Source: Dolomitihabitans soli (lineage in GTDB: Bacteria; Actinomycetota; Actinomycetes; Streptosporangiales; Streptosporangiaceae). From it: a DNA stretch of 64,000 nucleotides. The notes beneath the pieces were generated by a model. The model had not been told where the DNA came from, did no database searches, and was given only the letters and a program-made list of their open reading frames with translations. The position numbers and the translations under genes are program-made. Below, piece after piece: positions 26,663 to 34,197 of the stretch. How positions within the stretch are numbered: position 1 is the first letter of the stretch; the number at the start of each line of letters is the position of its first letter. Where the stretch lies: positions 62,001-126,000 of the forward strand of contig NZ_JAKNTW010000009.1 of NCBI RefSeq assembly GCF_022213955.1, written 5' to 3'.

Positions 26663-27100
26663 TCAGGACGGGCGCGGGGCGCGGCGGTCCTTGCGCTGGG
26701 CGAGTTCTTCCTCGTCCACCAGGACGAGCATCGGCTTGCCGGGTTCGCACAGCATGGTGACGGTGAAGCGGAGCGGGATGTCGTCGCGGTTGTTTCCGTC
26801 CTGGTAGTGGATGACGTCGCCGCCCGCCTCCCAGAACGCCTCTCCCGCGCGGACGACCCGCTCCGGCTCGCCTTCCAGCTCCAGCAGCATCTCGCCTTCC
26901 AGCACGTAGCCGAACGCCGGCCCGAAGTGCCGGTGCGGCGGCGTGCCGGGATCGCCGGGCGGATACGCGATGACCACGGTCATCGCGTGCGCTCCCGCCG
27001 GGATGAAGGGCGGTTCGGCCTCCTGCACCACGGTGAGCGCCGTCTGCCACGCGGTCGATCTCGGCTTGGGTGCGGCGGCCGCCGGGTCGATATCGGACAT
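26663..27100 (-). CDS. Cupin domain protein
   Basis: 145 residues, one conserved beta-barrel. Cupin motif 1 is seen as GTPPHRHFGPAFGYVLEGEM with candidate metal-binding histidines and glutamate. Motif 2 is AGEAFWEAGGDVIHYQDGNN. It follows the NmrA-like gene by 48 bp on the same strand, so the two are probably cotranscribed. Function unknown; small cupins of this kind are often stress- or quinone-linked enzymes or binding proteins. Confidence 0.85.
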   Translation of the reverse strand: MSDIDPAAAAPKPRSTAWQTALTVVQEAEPPFIPAGAHAMTVVIAYPPGDPGTPPHRHFGPAFGYVLEGEMLLELEGEPERVVRAGEAFWEAGGDVIHYQDGNNRDDIPLRFTVTMLCEPGKPMLVLVDEEELAQRKDRRAPRPS

Positions 27101-27148
27101 GGGATTACCTTTCGTGACCTAAGGATGATGGAGCCTGGGCGAGACGCC

Positions 27149-27904
27149 CTACTTCTTGGGCGCGGTCCGGCCGGGCCAGTCGCGGTAGCGGATCTGGCCG
27201 AGGATCGCGCCGTCGCCCGGCACCAGGGATCGCTCGCTCAGCTCGGATCCGAAGTAGCGCGCGTGCGGGTCGGTGACCACCTCGCGCGGGTCGTCCCAGG
27301 CGGCCAGGGCGTCGCGGAAGAAATCGTCCATCCTGAACTGCTCAGGCCCGGCCACCTCGACTCTTCCGTTCACCGGCGATCCCACCGCGACCCGGCCGAC
27401 CGCCTGAGCGACGTCATCGCCCGCGATGGGCTGGAAGAGCACGGGCGCCACCCGGACCTCGCCGTCGTTCGTGGCTCCGTCCGCGATGCTCCGGGTGAAC
27501 TCGAAGAACTGGGTGGCGTGCACGAGCGAGAACGGGATTTTCGACTTCTCGATCAGCTGCTCCTGCGCGATCTTCGCCCGGAAGTAGCCGCTCTCGGGCA
27601 ACCGCTCGGTCCCCACCACCGACAGCGCCACGTGGTGACCGACGCCGGCCGCCGCCTCAGCGGCGAGCAGGTTGCGGGTGGAGGTCTGGAAGAACTCCAG
27701 CACCGCGGCGTCCTCGAAGGACGGCGAGTTCGACACATCGATCACCACCTGCGCGCCCTCCAGCGCCTCGGCCAGCCCTTCCCCCGTGAGCGTGTTCACG
27801 CCGGTGTTCGGCGAGGCCGCCACCGCCTCATGCCCGTGCTCACCCAGCTTGGCCACCAGCTTCGACCCGATCATCCCGGTCCCGCCGATTACTACGATCT
27901 TCAT
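27149..27904 (-). CDS. NmrA-like NAD(P)-binding oxidoreductase
   Basis: 251 residues. The Rossmann start MKIVVIGGTGMIGSKLVAKL has the GxxGxxG nucleotide loop. NmrA/atypical SDR features follow, including SVVGTERLPESGYFRAKIAQE and IPFSLVHATQFFEF. The Tyr-x-x-x-Lys motif is represented by YFRAK. It is the first gene of a two-gene unit with the cupin. It probably reduces or senses a small substrate with NADPH; the target is unknown. Confidence 0.88.
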   Translation of the reverse strand: MKIVVIGGTGMIGSKLVAKLGEHGHEAVAASPNTGVNTLTGEGLAEALEGAQVVIDVSNSPSFEDAAVLEFFQTSTRNLLAAEAAAGVGHHVALSVVGTERLPESGYFRAKIAQEQLIEKSKIPFSLVHATQFFEFTRSIADGATNDGEVRVAPVLFQPIAGDDVAQAVGRVAVGSPVNGRVEVAGPEQFRMDDFFRDALAAWDDPREVVTDPHARYFGSELSERSLVPGDGAILGQIRYRDWPGRTAPKK

Positions 27905-28179
27905 GACAAGCCTTCCTGTTCCGCCGGGGCACCACTGTTGCCGGCCCATCGCCGGCCGATCGCCAGCCGATCGCCAGCTAAGACAGAGCAGCCTCCGGGC
28001 TTGTGACAACCGCCGTGAAATTCTTTCGGTGTCTGCGCTAGACGTACCCACTGACCTGCGACGAGACCGAATCCGAAGGAGATCGCCCGAAAACTGGTCG
28101 TGGCGTGATGTCCACGACCGAGTTCCAGGCATTTGGGCGATGGTCCGCTCGGGACAGGCGGATCGCGCGGTGCCGCCGG

Positions 28180-29349
28180 TCAGCCACCGGTAGCGCGCGA
28201 ATTGGCCAGGATCGTGACAGCGACCAGCAGGGCGCAGATGCCCGCGATCGCCGCGACCACGGCGGCCACGCCGATCTGGGACGCCATGAGCGGCAGCAGC
28301 AAGATGGCGGTGACGCCGCCCAGAACCGCGGCAGGGTGAATGACGGGCTCTGTGCTGACGAGTGCGTGTACCGCCCACAGGAGGATGAGATACACACTGA
28401 CCGGGATGGCGACGGCGTAGCCGAGTGCCAGCGGTGCCGCCGCCACCTCGTGCCCGCTCTGCTCGACCGCGACCTCGAGCCCGGCGCCGAGGGCGGCAAG
28501 GGCCGCGAAGATGCCGTAGTGACCGTATCCCCACAGGTAGGACCGATGACGGCGGTCGCTGAGGCCCTCACCGGCCTCTACCAGGAAGTAGAGCCACCAA
28601 AGAGCGAACAGCAGGACGAGGCCGGAGACAGCGATGAGGATGAGGGGACCGCTGATCTCGCCCGTTTCAAGCGCGCCTTCGACTCCCCTGCTCGCGGCGA
28701 GGACACTTTCACCGAGCAGAATGATGGTGAACAGGCCATAGCGTTCGGCGATGTGGTGCGGGTGCCAGTTGGTGGCCCTGGCCCGCTCCGCCCACCGTGG
28801 CACCGCGAGTTCCAGCACGACCAGACAGACGAAGGACGGCAGTTGGAACGATGAGGGCAGGGCTCCCGTCGCCGCGAGGAAGAAGCGAAGCAACCAGCCC
28901 ATCTGCACGAGGCTGATGCCGGTGGCGTAGCGCAGCGCGGTGCGGCGGCTGTCCGGGTCCTCGAGACCGGCCCGCAGCCATTGGGCGACGAGCGCCATCC
29001 TCATGATGAGGTAGCCCAGCGTGACGACCCCGTAGTCGGAGTGACTGAACGCGGCCGGCACACCGGCGGCGAGCACCAGCACGCCGCCCATCTGCACCAT
29101 GGTCAGCAGCCGATAGGCGACATCGTCGGTGTCGTAGGACGAAGCGAACCACGTGAAGTTCATCCACGCCCACCAGATCGCGAAGAACACCTGGAGGAAC
29201 GGGACCAGCCCGGCGAGGCCATGACCGTCGGCGACGCTGTGCGCGAGCTGGGCGGTGACGGTCGCGACCGCGACCACGAAGGTCAGGTCGAACAGCAGCT
29301 CGAGCTGGCTCGAAACGCGGTGCGGCTCATCGATGGCACGAGCGCTCAT
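28180..29349 (-). CDS. LtrA-like (low temperature requirement A) membrane protein
   Basis: 389 residues with about ten to eleven membrane helices. The family start HRVSSQLELLFDLTFVVAVA and the later AERYGLFTIILLGESVLAAS are hallmarks of the LtrA family of bacterial membrane proteins, whose role is unknown apart from a cold-growth phenotype in Listeria. ATG 29349 is chosen from family alignment memory. It has no clear ribosome site and sits at the edge of a 22-bp palindrome, so the mRNA start may fold. Longer in-frame starts exist upstream. Confidence 0.85.
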   Translation of the reverse strand: MSARAIDEPHRVSSQLELLFDLTFVVAVATVTAQLAHSVADGHGLAGLVPFLQVFFAIWWAWMNFTWFASSYDTDDVAYRLLTMVQMGGVLVLAAGVPAAFSHSDYGVVTLGYLIMRMALVAQWLRAGLEDPDSRRTALRYATGISLVQMGWLLRFFLAATGALPSSFQLPSFVCLVVLELAVPRWAERARATNWHPHHIAERYGLFTIILLGESVLAASRGVEGALETGEISGPLILIAVSGLVLLFALWWLYFLVEAGEGLSDRRHRSYLWGYGHYGIFAALAALGAGLEVAVEQSGHEVAAAPLALGYAVAIPVSVYLILLWAVHALVSTEPVIHPAAVLGGVTAILLLPLMASQIGVAAVVAAIAGICALLVAVTILANSRATGG

Positions 29350-29368
29350 CCGGACCCGGGTCCGGATG
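29347..29368. promoter_or_regulatory. 22-bp perfect palindrome overlapping the ltrA-like start codon
   Basis: The sequence from CATCCGGACCC to GGGTCCGGATG reads the same on both strands over 22 bp and includes the presumed start codon on the minus strand. It could be an operator or an mRNA hairpin hiding the start. Confidence 0.6.
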
Positions 29369-29566
29369 GTGGGGATGGCTGGTGGCAAGGTCTTGCTCCT
29401 GTCGCTCCGCAAAGTCCAGTCCGTATGAAGACAGGGCAGCATTCCGATCTGTGACAACGCGGCACCGCGATCGCAGCGCATGCGCTTGTCATAGAGCTAT
29501 TACAGACCACAAGGCTGTCCTGTCTCAGCAGGTAGCCGAACCGCAGCGGATGTCCCGCCGACCAAC

Positions 29567-29668
29567 CACGGCACCGGCTGGATCCGGATGGAGTTCGTGG
29601 TCCCGGCGCGGGGCCTGATCGGCTTCCGCACCGAGACTTTCGTCACGAAGATCGTGGTAGTCGGCTGA
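29567..29668 (+). pseudogene. typA: Relic of typA/bipA (translational GTPase), C-terminal fragment
   Basis: The reading frame contains RMEFVVPARGLIGFRTE, nearly identical to the strictly conserved C-terminal segment of actinobacterial TypA/BipA. The reading then degenerates into TFVTKIVVVG and a stop. No other part of typA is visible nearby, so this is a 100-bp fragment, not a gene. Nothing else recognisable fills 29482-29999. Confidence 0.72.
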
Positions 29669-29960
29669 CTGGCCTGATCGGGTCGACAGGGCCGACGAAG
29701 GCCGGCGAGCCTGGCCACGAGGCGATGGCAGCGGCATCGAACATCGACTTCAACGGCGTGCAGTACCTGCCCCACAGGGGCTTTCAGGTGATGCACGGAA
29801 TGTGAATGCAGTCCGCGGGGGGCACCATTGCGAGCGGCACCCCGCCTCGATAAGGGTTTCCCTGGTCGTCGGCGCCGTGGACGGCCTGCCGTACGGCACG
29901 GTTTCGGTTCGAGCGCAGCGACGCCCAGGGAGAGGTTTCAGGCCTGGCATTGGCGCTGAT

Positions 29961-29999
29961 TTCGAGGCGTCCATCGCGGATTGATCTCATAATGGACCG
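29961..29999 (+). promoter_or_regulatory. Promoter of the FG-GAP pair, leaderless-type
   Basis: CATAAT (29988-29993) lies 6 bp before the ATG at 30000, and no ribosome-binding sequence precedes the ATG. Transcription would start at or next to the A of the start codon, giving a leaderless mRNA. Confidence 0.5.
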
Positions 30000-31184
30000 A
30001 TGCGGATGATTGCCGCGCTGATGCTCATATGCTCCCTCGCGGCCTGCGATGCCCGCCCGACACCGGTCGATCCCTGCGCGAAGGCGGGTGCCAGTGACTT
30101 CGACGGCGACGGGCGCGACGACGTGCTCATCAGCGCCTCCCGCTTCGACCAGGACTGGGAGGACGCGGTCTATCTGCTGACGGCGGGCAAACTCGTGCCG
30201 CTCCCGCGGCCGGGGCGCGGTCAGGACGGTTTCGGCGCGGCGCTGAAGCTGGCCAAGGTCAACGGCGACGGCTGCGCGGATGCGATCATCGGCGCGCCGA
30301 CGGCGGACGCCGACGATCAGCTCCGCGAGACTGGCGCCGTCTATGTCCTCTACGGCCGCGGGGTGGCGCCGCCCGCGAAACTGCTCGCGCCGACGCCGCA
30401 GACTGGCTCGAGGTTCGGCTCCGCGCTGGCCCTGCACGGCGACCTGATCGCGATCGGCGCGCCGTACGAGCAGGTCAGCGCGGTTGCGTATGCGGGTGCC
30501 GCCTACCTCGCGCGGGGCGGAGCGGTCCTGCGCGCCATCACCCAGGACAGTCCGGGGGTGCCGGACGTCAGCGAGGAGGGCGACCGCTTCGGCTCGGCCG
30601 TGGCCCTGGGGACGCTCTCCGGCGGGCGCGTGGGACTGCTGGTGGGCGCGCCCGGCGAACAGGCCGCCTCCACCACCACGGATCCGGGCATGGTCACCGT
30701 GCTGCCCGACGCGGAAGCTGCGACGCTGACCGGCTCGACCCTGCCGGGCGCCGCCGACGGCCGGCAGTTCGGCCGCGGCCTCGCCGTCGTCGACGGGATC
30801 GGCTTCGCCGCCAGCTCGATGACCGGTGACCTGCGGCTCTTCGACCCGGCGCGCAAGCCGATCCGGCAGTTGCGCTTTCTCGGCGGAGGCAAGGGCGGGG
30901 CGGCCGACGGGGCGCTGGACGTCGCCGCCGACGGCCGGGTGGCCGCGCACTGGGCGGGCAGGCCCACGTTGATCTTCTCGCTCACCGACTCCTCCGGTGA
31001 CCGTCAGGTGCCGGGCACCGGAGCCATGGACGGCCCGGTGACCTGGACCGGCAGCCGTCTTGCCGTGAGCCACCCATCGGCTTACCCGGATGGATGGGTC
31101 TCTCTCGTCGATCCCGCCACCGGCCCAACCCAGCAGGTACGGCAGAGCCAGGGCCAGTCCTTCGGCAGGGCGGTGGCCGGATGA
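30000..31184 (+). CDS. FG-GAP repeat lipoprotein (integrin-like beta-propeller)
   Basis: 394 residues. Signal peptide with lipobox SLAAC and Cys16, so a surface lipoprotein is expected. FG-GAP repeats with calcium-binding type loops are seen: SDFDGDGRDDVLIS near 32-45 and VNGDGCADAIIGAP. Further blades end in FGSALAL, FGSAVAL and FGRGLAV. Such repeats fold as a beta-propeller. No enzyme motif was found. It overlaps the next, related gene by 4 bp (ATGA). Confidence 0.85.
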   Translation: MRMIAALMLICSLAACDARPTPVDPCAKAGASDFDGDGRDDVLISASRFDQDWEDAVYLLTAGKLVPLPRPGRGQDGFGAALKLAKVNGDGCADAIIGAPTADADDQLRETGAVYVLYGRGVAPPAKLLAPTPQTGSRFGSALALHGDLIAIGAPYEQVSAVAYAGAAYLARGGAVLRAITQDSPGVPDVSEEGDRFGSAVALGTLSGGRVGLLVGAPGEQAASTTTDPGMVTVLPDAEAATLTGSTLPGAADGRQFGRGLAVVDGIGFAASSMTGDLRLFDPARKPIRQLRFLGGGKGGAADGALDVAADGRVAAHWAGRPTLIFSLTDSSGDRQVPGTGAMDGPVTWTGSRLAVSHPSAYPDGWVSLVDPATGPTQQVRQSQGQSFGRAVAG

Positions 31185-32275
31185 GGCTCCTCACGCTGGC
31201 CGCCCTCCTGCTGTCGCAGACGTCTCCCGTCATGACCGGTGCGGCGCCCGGGTGCGGCGCCCGCGACGACGTCGCCATCAGCTTCCTGGAGCCACACGGA
31301 GGCGTGTACCTCCTGTCGGCCGGCCGGTTCACCCGTCTGCCCGGACCGGCCGGCGGGAGCTTCGGCACCGCCCTCGCCCGGGCCGACGTGGACGGCGACC
31401 GGTGCGTCGACGTGGTGGTGGGCGCCCCGGAGGCGAAGGTGGCGGGGAAGGAGGGCGCGGGCGCCGTCTATGTCATCACTGCTCGCGGCACCGAGCGCAT
31501 CGTCGCTCCGAAGCCTCAGACCGACGGAAATTTCGGGGTCGCGGTGGCGGCTTCGGGCGACACGATCACCATCGGCGCGCCGTCCGAGGAGAAGGGCGGC
31601 GCCGTCTACGTCCTCAGCAAGGGAACTCTCCGGCGGATCACCCAGGACACCCCGGGCGTCCCCGGCAACGACGAGTGGGCGGACTCCTTCGGCCTGACCC
31701 TCGCGTTCGGCCCGGGCGGGCTCGCGGTCGGCGCGCCCTACGAAGCCGACGACGGGCCCGGGCGGCAAGACCGCGGCCGTGGGCACCCCGTGACCGGCGC
31801 CGTGACGGTCATCCGCGACATCACTGCCCAGAAACTGACCGCGGCGCGGCTACCGGCGCCCGAAGGCGGGTGCACGAACGTCGGCCGGAGCCTGGCCTGG
31901 TCGCGGGAGGCGGGGCTCGCGGTCGGGGCATCGAACTGCGGCCTGGTCCAGGTGTACGGCCCCGACCTGAAGCCGCTGCGGACCCTGGCTCACCCGCTCG
32001 GGCCCTACACCGGCCAGACGCCCCGGCTGGCCGCCACAGGCGAGCAGGTCGCGGTGCTGTGGACGACACCGAACCCGCAGCCCGCCACGTTGCAGGTCCT
32101 GGCGGCAGGCGGCGAGCGTCGCATCCCCGTGTCGGGCGTCAGGCTGGCCTATAGCGGCGCCAGGATCGTGCTCGGCCAGTTCGGCGCGGTGAGCTTCCTC
32201 GACACGCGGACGGGCGGGACAGAAACGATCAAGACGCCCTTCGGCGGCGGCTGGGACGACCCGATCGCGGGCTGA
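31181..32275 (+). CDS. Secreted FG-GAP repeat protein, paralogue of the preceding gene
   Basis: 364 residues with a signal-peptide-like start (MRLLTLAALLLSQTSPVM) but no lipobox. FG-GAP repeats include ADVDGDRCVDVVVGAP and blade ends FGTALAR, FGVAVAA and FGLTLAF. The matching segment RRITQDTPGVPGNDEWADSFG resembles RAITQDSPGVPD of the upstream protein, which shows tandem duplication. Translationally coupled to the lipoprotein, so the two probably form one surface-exposed pair. Confidence 0.83.
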   Translation: MRLLTLAALLLSQTSPVMTGAAPGCGARDDVAISFLEPHGGVYLLSAGRFTRLPGPAGGSFGTALARADVDGDRCVDVVVGAPEAKVAGKEGAGAVYVITARGTERIVAPKPQTDGNFGVAVAASGDTITIGAPSEEKGGAVYVLSKGTLRRITQDTPGVPGNDEWADSFGLTLAFGPGGLAVGAPYEADDGPGRQDRGRGHPVTGAVTVIRDITAQKLTAARLPAPEGGCTNVGRSLAWSREAGLAVGASNCGLVQVYGPDLKPLRTLAHPLGPYTGQTPRLAATGEQVAVLWTTPNPQPATLQVLAAGGERRIPVSGVRLAYSGARIVLGQFGAVSFLDTRTGGTETIKTPFGGGWDDPIAG

Positions 32276-32483
32276 CCTCAGCTAGCTGAACAGGTGGGCC
32301 TCGCGCGCATCTGAGAGATCCTGCTCTCGGCCTCTGTCAGCTTAAGGAGCCGACGATCTGGAATCTGCTGGGCACCTCGCTGCTTCACCTCGTGGGCATA
32401 GAGGTCGTCACGGTCGTCAGACTGCCTATGAAGATCCCGAATGGTCGCTGCTGGTCGATGGGGTTGCCGCACTACGATGCTGC

Positions 32484-32939
32484 CTACCTCGGCATATCCC
32501 GACCCCTGCGCCCGACAAAGTCGACCCAGAACCCGATCCCTACAAGGGCGACGAGCGCAACGCCCCAGAGGGTATATGTAACCCAGTTCAGAGGGCTGCT
32601 CACGAATGAGTCTCCGCCATCGGTGGCACTCAGTGTGCCTGTGGTCACGCTGAATTCGATCAGCGCTATAGGTAAGATTATTATGCCGAACGTGCGTTGG
32701 TTGAATGGCCTGGCGAGCGTAGGAGGAGTGGGTTCTGAGGGCTGGCGGGGCTTCACGATGCACCAGGTCGCCACGCCCAAGATAGAGACTCCTGCGAGTC
32801 CTGCGCTGACCATCAATGCCCAGTCAAACGGATCACGAACGTTGTATGGCTCTCCAAGCGTGATTTTGAGTGCCTTGAAGATAAAGGGTAAGAGAGTAAC
32901 TAGAATCGTTAACTTCGCGAGACTGGGCAGTTTCTGCAT
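32484..32939 (-). CDS. Four-helix membrane protein, AT-richer than its neighbours
   Basis: 151 residues, hydrophobic helices near 8-24, 40-62, 84-106 and 117-140, with a charged C-terminus (DFVGRRGRDMPR). Unrecognised. The region 32280-33000 is visibly richer in A and T than the rest and uses rare codons such as ATA and TTA, which suggests acquisition from elsewhere. CATAAT lies 7 bp before the ATG and no ribosome site is seen, so the mRNA may be leaderless. Confidence 0.6.
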   Translation of the reverse strand: MQKLPSLAKLTILVTLLPFIFKALKITLGEPYNVRDPFDWALMVSAGLAGVSILGVATWCIVKPRQPSEPTPPTLARPFNQRTFGIIILPIALIEFSVTTGTLSATDGGDSFVSSPLNWVTYTLWGVALVALVGIGFWVDFVGRRGRDMPR

Positions 32940-33227
32940 GAGGTTGATTATGGTGCAAGGTCAACTGTCGTTCCAAGGTCCTGCCTTGGCCGGCCCACGT
33001 CGTACGTAGGGCCGCAAAATCCGGGCTCCGAGCAGCAGGGCTCTGGTGATCGAGCCGCCGACCACGGCTGCGATGGAGCGCAGCTTGGCGCCACGGGCAG
33101 CGGCCGCACCGGTCCCGTTGTCTACCTCATGCAACCCGTCACCCTGGACCACATGGTCGCCGTTGTCCCCGCCCACCTGGAGGAGCCGATTGGTTCTATG
33201 AGGTGGGGTGGAGTTCGTAGATGGCTA

Positions 33228-33923
33228 TCAAGGACGTTTCAGCTTTACCGCGAGGAAGGACGGCGCTTGGTGAAGCTTGTTGTAGGCGGCTTCGTCGATC
33301 TCTCGGAGGTCGGCAGTGGGGCGCGGTTCGATCAGCTGCTCCAGCACGAACCCTGCGGCCAACAGCTCGCCCAGGAAGGTCTCCAATGGCATGCGCTGGT
33401 AGTGGATCGAGAGCGTGCCGTCTCCGAGAGGCAGGTCTCTCCAGTCGTGGCTGAAGTACGAGCCTCCGAAGTGTCGCCAGTCGGCTGTGGGATGGGTGGT
33501 CGATATCAGGAGCCATCCATCTGGTCGCAGGACGCGGCGTAGTTCGCCCAACAGTTGCACACGATTCCTGACGTGCTCGTAGACGAGGGCGCAGACCACG
33601 CCGTCGAACGATGCGTCAGCGGCGAAATCGAGTGGCTCTTCCAGATCACGGAGAAGTAGTTCTGCATGGCCGTTCACGCGTGCTCGTGCGTGGCGCAGCA
33701 GTGTGGCGCTGCCTTCGATTCCGACCACCTGGGCGCCCCGGGCCGAAAGCTCGGACGCATAGTGGCCTGCTCCACAGCCGACATCCAGGATTCTGGTCCC
33801 GGAGACATCGCCCGCGAGTTGAAGCATCGCGGGTCTGTCGGTGTAGGCGTTGTAGGGGCTCGTCTCCGCATGCTTGGCGAAGTAATCGCCGAGTGCGTCA
33901 TGGTAAGCGGTCGCCTTGCGCAT
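33228..33923 (-). CDS. Class I SAM-dependent methyltransferase
   Basis: 231 residues from ATG 33923 (a longer in-frame start at 33959 exists). Motif I ILDVGCGAGHYASEL binds SAM, VVGIEGSATLL gives the acidic loop, and SFDGVVCALVYEHV is motif IV. The C-terminal part with HPTADWRHFGGSYFSHD resembles small-molecule methyltransferases of the Methyltransf_11 kind. Substrate unknown. It stands alone between AT-richer DNA and a GC repeat tract. Confidence 0.85.
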   Translation of the reverse strand: MRKATAYHDALGDYFAKHAETSPYNAYTDRPAMLQLAGDVSGTRILDVGCGAGHYASELSARGAQVVGIEGSATLLRHARARVNGHAELLLRDLEEPLDFAADASFDGVVCALVYEHVRNRVQLLGELRRVLRPDGWLLISTTHPTADWRHFGGSYFSHDWRDLPLGDGTLSIHYQRMPLETFLGELLAAGFVLEQLIEPRPTADLREIDEAAYNKLHQAPSFLAVKLKRP

Positions 33924-34034
33924 CGGGACATCATGGCGTGACCACAAGTTCGTCGCCATTGAGTTTCAGCTGAGACGGTGTCCCGGGGGGCCTGGTGTGG
34001 GTCCCTTTGTGCGGCCCGATGGCGGAGCAGCCTT

Positions 34035-34078
34035 GTGCGGCGGGTGGTGCGGCGGGCGGTGCGGCGGGCGGTGCGGCG
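34035..34078. repeat. 12-bp tandem repeat, about 3.7 copies
   Basis: GTGCGGCGGGCG or GTGCGGCGGGTG recurs at 34035, 34047, 34059 and partly 34071, between the methyltransferase and the beta-propeller gene. It lies in non-coding GC-rich DNA. Confidence 0.85.
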
Positions 34079-34124
34079 CTGGGGCGGCGGGTTCGGTGGG
34101 TACGGCGTGGCGGCGCTACGGCGG

Positions 34125-34157
34125 AGACCCGTGCACCAGCTCGCGGTGCACGGGTCT
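34125..34157 (-). terminator. Terminator of the beta-propeller gene
   Basis: A 13-bp perfect stem (AGACCCGTGCACC with GGTGCACGGGTCT) and a 7-base loop, about 40 bp after the stop at 34198. Confidence 0.78.
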
Positions 34158-34197
34158 TGGGACGTCTATTTCGCCGAAGGGTCTTCCGGCTGACCTG

